DNA of 64,000 bases from an uncultured bacterium (GTDB lineage: Bacteria; Armatimonadota; JACIXR01): positions 124,001-188,000 of the forward strand of contig CALITO010000004.1 of assembly GCA_938041455.1 (NCBI GenBank). Reading direction: 5' to 3'. Position numbers and translations under genes: made by a program. This document shows, piece by piece, positions 19,322 through 29,417 of the stretch. The notes beneath the pieces are model-generated. The model was not told where the DNA came from and did no database searches. It saw nothing but the letters and a program-made list of their open reading frames with translations. How positions within the stretch are numbered: the first letter of the stretch is position 1; every line of letters begins with the position of its first letter.

Positions 19322-20269
19322 ATGGAGAAATTAAGAGCGATCGCGGTCCTCTTAATTAACTGGGTGTTGCTGACTTGCGGTGTTGTTGCCCAAGAGGTTC
19401 CCACGCAAAAGATTAGTCTCGCTTTTGTCGGCGATGTAATGTTGGCGCGGGGTGTGGGGCGGAAGATACTTAACTATGGCAATGATTATCCTTTTGCCAA
19501 AGTAAAGGACATCCTATCAAAAGCAGATATCGCTTTTGCCAATCTTGAAGGTGCTTTGACCGGCAAGCAGGTGAGCGGTTCCTCAAAAGTATATATTTTT
19601 TGTTCGCCACCAAGCTTTGGGGAAAGTCTAGTGAAAGGTGGCATTGATATCGTCTCCCTTGCCAATAATCACGCTCACGATGGTGGAGTAAAAGGGCTTC
19701 TCGAGACGATGGGGACTTTGGATAAGTTGGGAATAAAGTATGTGGGCGCCGGCAGGAATTCACTTGAGGCGAGGTCTTTGAGGATAATAGAAGTTGGGGG
19801 TAAGAGGATCGGTTTTCTCGCTTACACCGACTTATCTAACATTGGGTTGGCAGTTGCTTCAGCCACAAGCAGTCGGCCGGGTGTGGCTTCAGCCAGAACC
19901 GAACAGGTGTTTGAGGATATCAGGCAAGCTAAGAGAGAAGTTGACCTTTTGGTTGTCTCTTTTCATTGGGGTGTGGAGGGCCAGGTGGGGGAGCCTAACA
20001 GCCGGCAGAAGAGCTTGGCTTATAGAAGCGTAGAGGAAGGAGCGGATATCATTGTTGGTCATCATCCCCATGTCTTGCAAAAAATAGAGGTTTATCGTGA
20101 CAAGACAATCGCCTACTCCCTCGGCAATTTTGTTTTTGACAGTCACAGCTCCCCAGCCACAAGGACGATGATTTTGTGGATCGATTGGTTTCCCCAAACA
20201 GGTGAACAGAAAATAACCCAGATACCCTGTTATATCCGTTCCTTCCGCCCGGAACCGGTTAAATTTTGA
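19322..20269 (+). CDS. CapA family protein (PgsA/poly-gamma-glutamate-synthesis-type metallophosphatase), secreted
   Basis: LAFVGDVMLARGVG, ADIAFANLEGALTG, DIVSLANNHAHDGGVKGLLET, VSFHWGVEG, HHPHVLQKIEVYRDKTIAYSLGNFVFD. Confidence 0.92.
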   Translation: MEKLRAIAVLLINWVLLTCGVVAQEVPTQKISLAFVGDVMLARGVGRKILNYGNDYPFAKVKDILSKADIAFANLEGALTGKQVSGSSKVYIFCSPPSFGESLVKGGIDIVSLANNHAHDGGVKGLLETMGTLDKLGIKYVGAGRNSLEARSLRIIEVGGKRIGFLAYTDLSNIGLAVASATSSRPGVASARTEQVFEDIRQAKREVDLLVVSFHWGVEGQVGEPNSRQKSLAYRSVEEGADIIVGHHPHVLQKIEVYRDKTIAYSLGNFVFDSHSSPATRTMILWIDWFPQTGEQKITQIPCYIRSFRPEPVKF

Positions 20270-20304
20270 GCTTTCTCTTCTATGGGAAACTTTCTTAAAA
20301 ATAA

Positions 20305-20333
20305 TTGACCTTTCTCCCTTTTCTTCATATAAA
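20305..20333 (+). promoter_or_regulatory. Promoter TTGACC-N17-TATAAA upstream of Gfo/Idh/MocA gene pair
   Basis: TTGACC 20305-20310, TATAAA 20328-20333, SD GAAAGGAGG, ATG 20364. Confidence 0.6.
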
Positions 20334-20363
20334 TTCAAAAATTTTGAGAAAGGAGGATTTTAG

Positions 20364-21422
20364 ATGCCAAGGAGGAAATTGAGAGTAGGAATCATCGGAG
20401 TAGGAGGGATAGCCCAAGCTCATATGCAGGGCTATGCGAAATTAAAAGACAAGGTGGAGCTGGTGGCTTTCTGTGATACGATTTTGGAAAGGGCGGAGAA
20501 AGGAGCCAAGGAGTTCGGTTCACCCAAAGCTAAATGCTTCACCGATTACAGGGAAATGCTGGAGCTGAAGGATCTCGATGCAGTTGACATCTGCACTCCC
20601 AATAAATTTCACGCACCAATGGCTATAGATTCTCTTAAAGCGGGGAAGCATACCTACTGCGAGAAGCCTATGGCGATGAATACGGAGGAAGCAGAGGCGA
20701 TGGTAAGGACCGCTAAGGAAACGGGTAAGAAATTGAGCGTTGGTTACCCTTCCCGCTTCTCCGATGACGCTCAACTTCTTAAAGAGATGATTTCTGCTGG
20801 TGAATTGGGGGAAATATACTACGCTGAGGCTTCCGCTATCCGTAGGCGTGGCGTGCCTACTTGGGGAGTTTTCCTCTCCAAGGAATTGCAGGGTGGGGGA
20901 CCATTAATTGATATAGCTACCCATATCCTTGACCTCATCCTTTGGCTGATGGGCGATTATTCTAAGCCAGTCGCAGCCCTCGGCACTGCTTATAAAAAAC
21001 TCGCTCCCTTGGGAGGCTACAACATCTGGGGACCTTGGGACCCAAAGAAATTCGAGGTAGAGGATTCGGCCTTCGGTATGGTGAGACTGGAAAGTGGTGC
21101 TACAATAGTTGTGAAATCCTCCTGGGCTTTGAATACAGAGGAACCCCATCCGTCCTACCTCTGCGGAACGAAAGGGGGAGCAGTTTTAGGAGGAGGTTCT
21201 ACTAAAATCTTCACTCAAGCTCACAACAGGCTCATAGACCTTGTCCCCCTTCCCACTCAAAGCAGGGACAGTCTAATAGATAGGGAAATAGCCAACTGGG
21301 TTGAATGTTTGTTGGAGGATAAGGAGCCATTGGTTAAGGCTGAGGAGGCGGCTCAGGTGACTCGCATCCTTGACCTTATATATAAATCAGCCGAGGCGGG
21401 ACAAGCGATAAACTTGATCTGA
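20364..21422 (+). CDS. Gfo/Idh/MocA family oxidoreductase
   Basis: LRVGIIGVGGIAQAHMQGYAKL, VDICTPNKFHAPMAIDSLKAGKHTYCEKPMA. Confidence 0.93.
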   Translation: MPRRKLRVGIIGVGGIAQAHMQGYAKLKDKVELVAFCDTILERAEKGAKEFGSPKAKCFTDYREMLELKDLDAVDICTPNKFHAPMAIDSLKAGKHTYCEKPMAMNTEEAEAMVRTAKETGKKLSVGYPSRFSDDAQLLKEMISAGELGEIYYAEASAIRRRGVPTWGVFLSKELQGGGPLIDIATHILDLILWLMGDYSKPVAALGTAYKKLAPLGGYNIWGPWDPKKFEVEDSAFGMVRLESGATIVVKSSWALNTEEPHPSYLCGTKGGAVLGGGSTKIFTQAHNRLIDLVPLPTQSRDSLIDREIANWVECLLEDKEPLVKAEEAAQVTRILDLIYKSAEAGQAINLI

Positions 21423-21436
21423 AAGGAGAGAAGGTT

Positions 21437-22447
21437 ATGGTAGGCATTGCAATGCTCAGCTTTGCTCATGTGCATGCAGAGGGTTATGCGAGGCAGGTAC
21501 TTGAACAGCCCGATGCCAGGCTGGTAGTAATTTGGGATGAGGAGGAAGATAGGGGAAAAGCGGCGGGGGAGAAATTCGGTGTGCCGTTTGAGCCGGATTT
21601 GGATAAGGTTCTCTCTATGCCCGAGGTGGACGCGGTCATCATAGATACACCCACTTCTATGCATCCCGATGTAATAATCCGCAGTTGTAAAGCAAAAAAA
21701 CATATATTCACCGAGAAAGCGCTTTCTATAACCCTCAAGGAAGCGGATGAAATCGTCAAGGCTGTTAAGGAATCAGGCGTAAAATTTATGATTTCACTTC
21801 CTAATAGGTGCAGACCCGAGTTTCTCTTTGCCAAGAAGGTCATAGAGGAGAAGATAATTGGTGAGATAACATTGGCAAGATTGCGTGTTGCTCATTCAGC
21901 TGCTCTGGATTACTGGTGGCAACCTGGGAACTGGTTCAGGGATCCGGTAAGGGCGGGAGGTGGTGCCTTCATAGACCTCGGCTGTCATACCTTAGACCTT
22001 GCCCTTTGGTTCCTGGGGAAACCCAAGAGTGTAGTCGCCAAGCTCACCAATTTTTGGGGGAATTATGAGGTTGATGACAACGCCGTAGCTTTGGTGGAGT
22101 TCCAAAATAGAGCCCTCTGTGTCCTTGATGTATCCTGGGTCCACCGGAGGGGGAGCAATCCAGTGGAACTCTATGGCACGGAAGGTTCCCTCGTTATAAA
22201 CTCTGTTAATGAAAGGATAGCACTCACATCAACCAAGTTAGCTCCCTATGGAATAGATGGCTGGATTAATCCAACGAGATTGCCGGAGCCTCGCCCTACG
22301 CCTATGAGGCAATGGCTTGATGCTATAACCAAGGATACCCCCACTTATATAACGATTGAGGACGGGCGGAACCTTACCGAACTCATAGAAGCGAGCACCA
22401 TTTCCTCAAGGGAAGGGAGGGCGGTGGAGTTCCCCCTAAATTATTAG
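21437..22447 (+). CDS. Gfo/Idh/MocA family oxidoreductase
   Basis: VDAVIIDTPTSMHPDVIIRSCKAKKHIFTEKALSI, GGGAFIDLGCHTLDLALWFLGKPK. Confidence 0.93.
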   Translation: MVGIAMLSFAHVHAEGYARQVLEQPDARLVVIWDEEEDRGKAAGEKFGVPFEPDLDKVLSMPEVDAVIIDTPTSMHPDVIIRSCKAKKHIFTEKALSITLKEADEIVKAVKESGVKFMISLPNRCRPEFLFAKKVIEEKIIGEITLARLRVAHSAALDYWWQPGNWFRDPVRAGGGAFIDLGCHTLDLALWFLGKPKSVVAKLTNFWGNYEVDDNAVALVEFQNRALCVLDVSWVHRRGSNPVELYGTEGSLVINSVNERIALTSTKLAPYGIDGWINPTRLPEPRPTPMRQWLDAITKDTPTYITIEDGRNLTELIEASTISSREGRAVEFPLNY

Positions 22448-22462
22448 CAAAGAATAAAACAC

Positions 22463-22491
22463 TTGACCATGTTTTCACTTTATCATATAAT
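22463..22491 (+). promoter_or_regulatory. Promoter TTGACC-N17-TATAAT
   Basis: TTGACC 22463-22468, TATAAT 22486-22491, upstream of ATG 22527. Confidence 0.65.
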
Positions 22492-22526
22492 CATTTCAAA
22501 CCCATAGTTGAGGGGGTGTTTTTCTT

Positions 22527-24065
22527 ATGAATTTCAAGAGAGTGTTGTTATTAGTGTTCATTTGTGCTGTTTCCTTGTTAGCACAGGAGACGGCGAAGCC
22601 ACCCTTCGCTCTCTTATGGAAATATTCCACGACATATTTACAGGGGAGCATCGTTCAACCCCTTATGGATGGCGAAACACTTTACCTTGCCGCAGGTAGC
22701 GATGTCCATGCTATTAACCTACACACCGGCGAGACGAAGTGGAAATTCACTCTGCCCCAAGGTATCACAGTGAGGGTGACGCCTATCCTTCATAGAGACA
22801 CTATCATCGTTCCTGCAAGCGATGGAAACCTCTATGTCATCAATAAGCAGGGGCAACAGGTTCGTTTCCTGAATGTGGGGGCGGGAGGAGCAGTGACAGC
22901 TACCCCTATATGGGTTGAGGATATGCTCGTATTTCCTTGCCTTGATAACACCCTTTACGCCGTCAATCCGGATGCTGAAGACCCCAAAAAACTCGTTAAG
23001 TGGAAATTTCGCGCTGGGGACAACATCCCCCGAGGCGCCGTCTACGGTAGGGGGCTCATTTTCTGTGAATCTGCTGATATAAATCTTTATGCTCTCACCC
23101 CAGAAGGAGAAGTTAAATGGCGAATAGCTCTCCCTTCCTCTCTAATTTCCTCCTCTCCCCTACTTGGGAAAAGATATCTCTATGCAACTGCTGGTAACAC
23201 CATTCTATTTATCAATCCATTGACAGGAAAGGTTATCCGCCGTATAGACTTACCTGATGTTGTTACTGCCACTCCACTTCTCGTTGATGATGTTCTATAT
23301 GTGGGATGTAAAGATGGCAAGCTCTACGCTATAGATGCAAATACATCCAGACCGTTGAAGAACTTCACTCCCTATAATGCGGGTGCTCCCATAACTACCT
23401 CCCCTATGCTTTATGGTGATTACATATACTTCGGCACCATCAATGGGCTTCTCCTGGCAGTGGATAAAAATGGTAAACTGCGTTGGCAATATAGAGTGGT
23501 AACGCCGACCATTCCCCAGTATCAATATACCCTCCTCCCTACCGTTTCACCTTGGCTCAGCCAGCAATTTGCCATTTACTCCGCTCCCCTTTGGGCTAAT
23601 GGTTATCTCTTCCTTCTCAGCGACGACGGGGTCCTTCATTGTTTCACTTCTCACCCTTTGGACATCGCTCCGCCTATAATAAGCGATATTTGGCCCGAGG
23701 GAGGACCTATGTCCGGGCTCCCTGTCCCCCTCACCATTTCCGCTATCCTCACCGATGAGGGTTCAGGGGTGGATAGTATGAGCATAGTGGTCAAGGTTGA
23801 CGGGAAGATAATATCCGGTGGGACTGTTGGTGGCAAGGTCGTTTCTCTCTACAGATTCAATCCTAACACGGGCAAGCTGGAATGCGATTACAATCCCGGC
23901 GGAGCGCCTGGCACGCCGATTCCAAACGGTGAACACACCATAACCCTCCAGGTAGCGGACTGGTTCGGTAATGTAGCACAGAAGGAGTGGAAGTTCACTG
24001 TTGATAATTCTCTTCCTCCGGGCTCCGGTAGGGGGACAACACCTACAATTTATTACTTCCGATAA
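22527..24065 (+). CDS. Secreted PQQ-like beta-propeller repeat protein with C-terminal Ig-like domain
   Basis: Signal peptide; repeats such as LYLAAGSDVHAINLHTGETKWKFTLP, LYAIDANTSRPLKNF, LLAVDKNGKLRWQYRV. Confidence 0.85.
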   Translation: MNFKRVLLLVFICAVSLLAQETAKPPFALLWKYSTTYLQGSIVQPLMDGETLYLAAGSDVHAINLHTGETKWKFTLPQGITVRVTPILHRDTIIVPASDGNLYVINKQGQQVRFLNVGAGGAVTATPIWVEDMLVFPCLDNTLYAVNPDAEDPKKLVKWKFRAGDNIPRGAVYGRGLIFCESADINLYALTPEGEVKWRIALPSSLISSSPLLGKRYLYATAGNTILFINPLTGKVIRRIDLPDVVTATPLLVDDVLYVGCKDGKLYAIDANTSRPLKNFTPYNAGAPITTSPMLYGDYIYFGTINGLLLAVDKNGKLRWQYRVVTPTIPQYQYTLLPTVSPWLSQQFAIYSAPLWANGYLFLLSDDGVLHCFTSHPLDIAPPIISDIWPEGGPMSGLPVPLTISAILTDEGSGVDSMSIVVKVDGKIISGGTVGGKVVSLYRFNPNTGKLECDYNPGGAPGTPIPNGEHTITLQVADWFGNVAQKEWKFTVDNSLPPGSGRGTTPTIYYFR

Positions 24066-24077
24066 AGGAGGGATAAA

Positions 24078-24449
24078 ATGTATATACTAGCTATATTGCT
24101 TGCCTTGCTGTTCACTTTCGGGATGTGTTGGTTAGCGATACTTAATCAAACCACTATTTCCATTGTTCTTCCACCAGGCGCTAACACCTTGGAAGCCTAT
24201 GTATGGGAGGTAATCCTCGCCTCCGCGGCAGCCTCAGCGGTTCTCATAGGACTCATTGCCCTTGTAAAGGGTTCCGCCCACAGGAGTTGGGAGAAGGAGA
24301 TGGAGAGAAGGATGGAGGAACTGGGAAGGAAGTTGGACGGATTAGCGGGTAAAGTGGAGGAAATGGAGCTCAAGATGAGCATACCCCCTCAAAAGGCTGA
24401 GGAAGAGGTAGAAATGGGGAGCGGAGTTTCCCGAGAAGGAGAAGGATAG
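24078..24449 (+). CDS. LapA-domain (DUF1049-like) membrane protein with C-terminal coiled coil
   Basis: Two predicted TM helices separated by NQTTISIVLPPGANTLEAYVWEVILAS, then charged coiled coil. Confidence 0.65.
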   Translation: MYILAILLALLFTFGMCWLAILNQTTISIVLPPGANTLEAYVWEVILASAAASAVLIGLIALVKGSAHRSWEKEMERRMEELGRKLDGLAGKVEEMELKMSIPPQKAEEEVEMGSGVSREGEG

Positions 24450-24452
24450 AAT

Positions 24453-25544
24453 TTGCAGGAGATAGATGCCTGGATCCTTCTAAGCAAATTAGAGATAAGC
24501 CCGCGGAAAAGACTTGCTCTTGTCCAGTCTTTTGATTCACCTTGTGATATATTTCGGGCAAGCAAGGAAACACTTTTGGGGGTTAAAGGGATAACGGAGC
24601 AGAATGCTGAGAAAATACTCGCCCTTGCCAGGGAAGGGACGGATAGAGAAAAGCGGATTATGGAGAAGGTGGGGGCTAAGATAATTACAATCTTTGATAC
24701 TGTCTATTCACCCAATCTTAAGGAGATATACGACCCCCCTGTAGTGCTTTATGTAAGGGGGGAGATAAAGGAGGAGGACAAATTCGCTGTTGCAGTGGTC
24801 GGAACGAGGCGTCCCACTCAATATGGTAGGAGTGTAGCTCACAAATTGGCGAGAGAACTCGTCCAGAGGGGTTTTACTGTCGTCTCTGGTCTTGCGAGGG
24901 GTATTGATGCCTGCGCTCATAGAGGGGCATTAGAGGGAGGGGGGAGAACGATAGCAGTTTTAGGTTGTGGAATTGATATAGCATATCCCCAGGAGAATAA
25001 GGAACTTATGGAGGAGATAGTTCGAAGAGGAGCGGTGATAAGCGAATTCGCTCCCGGAGTGCCCCCTCAGCCATGGCATTTCCCCATTCGTAATAGGATT
25101 ATAAGTGGGTTATCCTTGGGAACTGTAATAGTGCAGGCACCCGAGGGTTCGGGAGCCCTCATAACCGCCGACCTCGCACTCGAACAAGGGAGAGAAGTGT
25201 TCGCTATCCCGGGAAATATAGAAGACCCTCGCTCAAAGGGTCCTCATCAGCTCATAAAAGAGGGAGCAAAGCTTGTGGAATTTGTTGAGGACATCATAAC
25301 CGAGCTCGGTATCCCTTCCCAAGTTTCCCATCCCGTTCCTATTTCCCAACCTTCGAATTTGTTCCTGCCACCCGAAGAGGAACAACTGCTCAAGCTCTTA
25401 TCCTATGAGGAGGAACGCTATATAGGGGATATCTCAAAAGAAGCAGGGTTGCCTCCCGCTCGGGTAGCTTCCCTTTTGACCTTCTTAGAACTGAGAGGCT
25501 TGGTGAAGAGGCTCCCTGGCGATCACTTTGTCTTAGCAAGTTGA
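24453..25544 (+). CDS. dprA: DNA-processing protein DprA
   Basis: FAVAVVGTRRPTQYGRSVAHKLARELVQRGFTVVSGLARGIDACAHRGALEGGGRTIAVLGCGIDIAYPQEN, FPIRNRIISGLS. Confidence 0.96.
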   Translation: MQEIDAWILLSKLEISPRKRLALVQSFDSPCDIFRASKETLLGVKGITEQNAEKILALAREGTDREKRIMEKVGAKIITIFDTVYSPNLKEIYDPPVVLYVRGEIKEEDKFAVAVVGTRRPTQYGRSVAHKLARELVQRGFTVVSGLARGIDACAHRGALEGGGRTIAVLGCGIDIAYPQENKELMEEIVRRGAVISEFAPGVPPQPWHFPIRNRIISGLSLGTVIVQAPEGSGALITADLALEQGREVFAIPGNIEDPRSKGPHQLIKEGAKLVEFVEDIITELGIPSQVSHPVPISQPSNLFLPPEEEQLLKLLSYEEERYIGDISKEAGLPPARVASLLTFLELRGLVKRLPGDHFVLAS

Positions 25545-25613
25545 GAAGGCAGGCACAGGGTGAAAATTTTCTAAGAACCAGAGACGATTTAGGCAAATTA
25601 AGGGGAAAGGGGG

Positions 25614-25642
25614 TTGAAAAGAGAGGTATTGAGTGATAAAAT
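25614..25642 (+). promoter_or_regulatory. Promoter TTGAAA-N17-TAAAAT immediately before topA
   Basis: TTGAAA 25614-25619, TAAAAT 25637-25642, ATG 25652. Confidence 0.45.
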
Positions 25643-25651
25643 TAAAATACT

Positions 25652-27742
25652 ATGAGTAAAAAGGTAATAATAGTAGAATCGCCTGCCAAAACCAAGACCC
25701 TTAAGAGTTTTCTCAAAGATGGTTGGAAAGTCACCGCTTCTATGGGGCATATCCGGGACCTTCCGGAGCGTTCTTTAGGAGTAGATTTAGTCAATGGATT
25801 TACTCCCAAGTTTGTCATTATCTCTAAAAAGAGACAAGTGGTAAAAAAATTGAAGGAGGAGGTGAAGGATGCCAAGGAGGTTTATCTGGCCTCCGACCCC
25901 GATAGGGAAGGGGAAGCAATTGCTTGGCATCTTGCACAGGTTTTGAATCTTAAAAATCCCCTTCGTGTAGAGTTCAACGAGATAACTAAATCAGCTGTTC
26001 TTGAAGGTCTGGCTCACCCTCGCTCAATAGATATGAACAGGGTCTATTCCCAACACGCAAGGCGGATTTTGGATAGAATAGTTGGTTATAAGCTCAGCCC
26101 TCTTCTCTGGGAGAAGCTTGGTTTCAAGACTCTTTCCGCTGGTAGAGTGCAATCCGTTGCCCTTCGGCTTCTGTGTGAGAGGGAGCGGGAGATTCAGTCG
26201 TTCGTTCCCGAGGAATACTGGACGATAACCGCCCGCCTTACCTCTAAGCGAGAATACTTCCCCTTTGAAGCCCTTCTGATAGGGAGAAACGGAGAAAAGA
26301 TAAAAATCAACAACGAGGAGGAGGCAAATCACATCCTTCAAGTTTTGGGAGGGGCGGAGTATAGGGTAATAGGGGTAAAGAAGCAGGAGCGCAGACGCAA
26401 TCCTCCACCTCCCTTTATTACTTCCACCCTTCAGCAAGATGCGTCCAATCGCCTTGGCTTCACACCTGCTCGCACTATGCGTATAGCTCAGCAATTATAT
26501 GAAGGGATAGAGATAGATGAAGGAACGGTCGGTCTCATAACTTATATGCGTACTGACTCCGTGAGAATAGCGGAAAGCGCTCTCCAAGAAGCAAGGGAAT
26601 TCCTCAAACAGATCTATGGCAAAGAATACCTACCTCCCCAGCCCCGTAGATTTAAAGTGAAGGAAGGTGCACAGGATGCCCATGAGGCCATCCGCCCCAC
26701 CAGTGTTTTCCGCACCCCTGAGCGGGTTGCCCCCTATTTAACCTTCGACCAATTAAAACTTTACACCCTTATATGGCGGAGATTTCTGGCATCCCAGATG
26801 AAGGAAGCAATATTGGACCTCACCAGTGTTGACATACAAGCTAAAGGTTTTCTCTTCCGTGCCAATGGCTCCGTTGTGAAGTTTCCGGGTTTTCTATCAA
26901 TGTATGAGGAGAAAAGGGAAGATATAGTGCTTCCTTCTTTGGAGGAGGGCGAAGTGCTCGAGCTTATAGAGTTGATACCAAGCCAGCATTTCACCCAGCC
27001 CCCACCTCGCTATACCGAGGCAAGTTTAGTCAAGGCTTTGGAACAGAAGGGAATAGGGCGTCCCTCTACTTACGCGGTGATAATTCAAACACTGCTGGAT
27101 AGGTATTATGTAGTTAGAGAGAACAAGCAATTGGTTCCCACAGAGATGGGCTTTCGGGTCAATGAACTATTAGTGGAGAACTTTCCCGATATCGTGGATG
27201 TTTCCTTCACCGCTAAGATGGAGGAGGAATTGGATGATATAGAGCGGGGAATTTTGCGTTGGGATTTTGTTCTGGAGAAGTTCTACGATGCTTTCTCCCA
27301 GACTCTAAAGCGAGCCCTCCAGTCAATTGAAAAACAGGAAAGGGAGGATAAACCATTAGAGGAAAGATGTCCCCTTTGTGGTGCTCCTCTTGTCTTGAAA
27401 TTTGGTAGATATGGAGAGTTCGTATCTTGTTCTAATTTTCCCAACTGCAAATATAAGAGGTCTATAACGAGCTCCCTGGGCATTCCCTGTCCAATGGAAG
27501 GATGTGAAGGAGAGATAGTGGAGAAGCGAACTAAAAAGGGGAGGGTTTTTTACGGTTGTTCTAATTACCCCAAATGTAAGTTTGCCAGTTGGTTGAGGCC
27601 CACAGAGAGGCGTTGCCCGCGATGTGGATTCCTTTTGGGAGAGAAGCTCTCCAAGGGGAAGGTAGTGGGTTTGGTCTGCCTCAGGGAGGGTTGTGATTAT
27701 CAGGAAGCGGTAGAAAGGGAGGAGGTCACCGCTTCCGAATAA
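25652..27742 (+). CDS. topA: DNA topoisomerase I (type IA) with C-terminal zinc ribbons
   Basis: KKVIIVESPAKTKTL, SDPDREGEAIAWHL, TYMRTDSVRIAE, VKALEQKGIGRPSTYAVIIQTL, CPLCG...C zinc fingers. Confidence 0.98.
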   Translation: MSKKVIIVESPAKTKTLKSFLKDGWKVTASMGHIRDLPERSLGVDLVNGFTPKFVIISKKRQVVKKLKEEVKDAKEVYLASDPDREGEAIAWHLAQVLNLKNPLRVEFNEITKSAVLEGLAHPRSIDMNRVYSQHARRILDRIVGYKLSPLLWEKLGFKTLSAGRVQSVALRLLCEREREIQSFVPEEYWTITARLTSKREYFPFEALLIGRNGEKIKINNEEEANHILQVLGGAEYRVIGVKKQERRRNPPPPFITSTLQQDASNRLGFTPARTMRIAQQLYEGIEIDEGTVGLITYMRTDSVRIAESALQEAREFLKQIYGKEYLPPQPRRFKVKEGAQDAHEAIRPTSVFRTPERVAPYLTFDQLKLYTLIWRRFLASQMKEAILDLTSVDIQAKGFLFRANGSVVKFPGFLSMYEEKREDIVLPSLEEGEVLELIELIPSQHFTQPPPRYTEASLVKALEQKGIGRPSTYAVIIQTLLDRYYVVRENKQLVPTEMGFRVNELLVENFPDIVDVSFTAKMEEELDDIERGILRWDFVLEKFYDAFSQTLKRALQSIEKQEREDKPLEERCPLCGAPLVLKFGRYGEFVSCSNFPNCKYKRSITSSLGIPCPMEGCEGEIVEKRTKKGRVFYGCSNYPKCKFASWLRPTERRCPRCGFLLGEKLSKGKVVGLVCLREGCDYQEAVEREEVTASE

Positions 27743-27744
27743 CT

Positions 27745-28557
27745 ATGGGTTTGGGCGAGCAACTTCTCAGCGAGTTGAGAACAAATCTCCCCCAGATTAT
27801 CTATAAGGGTGGAAAGATTGTCTTGCTCATTCTCCTATTTTGGGTGATTTGGAAATTGGGGAAGTCTCTCATACAGCGCTTAACCCAACCCTTAGAAAGG
27901 GTGGAGGATGCTTCTTCCTCGGGAAGAGTGAGGACAATCCGGGCCCTTATAGGAAGTATTTTTTCCTTAATTATGGGCTTCGTGTTGCTATTGATGATTT
28001 TGGATATATTAGGTATTAAGACAACGGCGATACTGGGTGCGGCGGGTGTAGTGGGAGTTGCAGTGGGCTTGGGAACGCAGACATTTGTAAGGGATGCTTT
28101 CTACGGCTTTCTCATAGTGATCGAAGACCAATTTAGGGAAGGAGACATCGTGACCATAGGGGGAATAACGGGGATAGTAGAGAAGATGACATTTAGAACG
28201 ACAAATATAAGGGGTGAGGATGGCAAGCTTTACATCCTTTCCAATAGTAGTATAACCCAGGTTTGCAATCATTCGAGGGGCGGATTGACCATCTACCAGG
28301 ATATCTCTTTTTCCCATGAGGATGGTAAGGAGAAAATAGAGGGAATGTTGAGGGAGGTAAGCGATAGGTTATCTAATTTATTAGGTGATAACCTCCTTTC
28401 ACCCCCTCGGCTGGAGACCATCGTAACATTTGACTCTACAAAAACGACCTTTCGTCTTTCTCTCGTCGTTCATCCTTCTAAAAGGAGGGAGGGAGAAATG
28501 TTTTTTAAAGAAGTTCTGCGTGATGTTTGCTTAGAAAGAGGGTTGAAGCTATCTTGA
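27745..28557 (+). CDS. MscS family mechanosensitive ion channel
   Basis: LGAAGVVGVAVGLGTQTFVRDAFYGFLIVIEDQFREGDIVTIGGITGIVEKMTFRTTNIR. Confidence 0.93.
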   Translation: MGLGEQLLSELRTNLPQIIYKGGKIVLLILLFWVIWKLGKSLIQRLTQPLERVEDASSSGRVRTIRALIGSIFSLIMGFVLLLMILDILGIKTTAILGAAGVVGVAVGLGTQTFVRDAFYGFLIVIEDQFREGDIVTIGGITGIVEKMTFRTTNIRGEDGKLYILSNSSITQVCNHSRGGLTIYQDISFSHEDGKEKIEGMLREVSDRLSNLLGDNLLSPPRLETIVTFDSTKTTFRLSLVVHPSKRREGEMFFKEVLRDVCLERGLKLS

Positions 28558-29417
28558 TGGTGCATTTTTCCAAATTACAGGCAACGGGAAACGATTTTGT
28601 CCTGATAAATTGCTTTAGAGAAAACTTAACAGATGTTCCCCTTGATGTCTTGGCGAGGGGTATCTGCGAGAGGCGTTTTGGTATCGGTGGGGATGGGCTT
28701 CTTCTCCTCCTACCCTCTAAAGTGGCGAACTTCAAGATGCGCATATTTAATGCAGATGGTTCCGAAGCCGAGATGTGTGGAAACGGCATCCGCTGCCTCT
28801 CCTTCTATGTATACCAACACGGACTTTGGGAGGAAAGGCACATAGATATAGAGACCTTGGCAGGTGTGAAAAGGGTCAAACTATTCGGGGCGGGAAATAA
28901 GGTAGAGGGAGTAAGAGTGGGTATGGGGCATCCTGTTTTCAAGCCGGAGAGCATTCCCATCAAGGGGAAGGACGATCCCCTAAACATCACCTTGAGGGCA
29001 GGCGGACGGAGATGGGAGGTCTCAACTTTATCTATGGGTAATCCCCATTGTGTCCTCCTCGTTGATAATGTGGAGAAATTTCCTGTGGAGAAAATAGGAC
29101 CGGAGATAGAGAAGCACCCCCTTTTCCCAAACAGGACGAATGTGGAGTTCGTGGAGGTTATCAATAGAGATGAATTGAAGATAAGGGTTTGGGAGCGGGG
29201 GGTAGGGGAAACACTTGCTTGTGGAACGGGTGCTTGCGCCTCGGTTATCGTCACCACCCTCAAGGGTCTTACAAATCGCTCAACAAGGGTTCACCTTAAA
29301 GGAGGAGAGCTATATGTGGAATGGTTGGAAAATGGCGAGGTTTTCCTATCCGGTCCCGCGGAGGAAGTCTTCGAAGGGGAATTTGAACTGGAAAAATTTC
29401 TGAGGATGAAGAGGTGA
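28557..29417 (+). CDS. dapF: Diaminopimelate epimerase
   Basis: FSKLQATGNDFVLI, DGSEAEMCGNGIRCLSFYV, GNPHCVLLVDNVE, WERGVGETLACGTGACASVI; start 28557 rather than 28527. Confidence 0.96.
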   Translation: MVHFSKLQATGNDFVLINCFRENLTDVPLDVLARGICERRFGIGGDGLLLLLPSKVANFKMRIFNADGSEAEMCGNGIRCLSFYVYQHGLWEERHIDIETLAGVKRVKLFGAGNKVEGVRVGMGHPVFKPESIPIKGKDDPLNITLRAGGRRWEVSTLSMGNPHCVLLVDNVEKFPVEKIGPEIEKHPLFPNRTNVEFVEVINRDELKIRVWERGVGETLACGTGACASVIVTTLKGLTNRSTRVHLKGGELYVEWLENGEVFLSGPAEEVFEGEFELEKFLRMKR

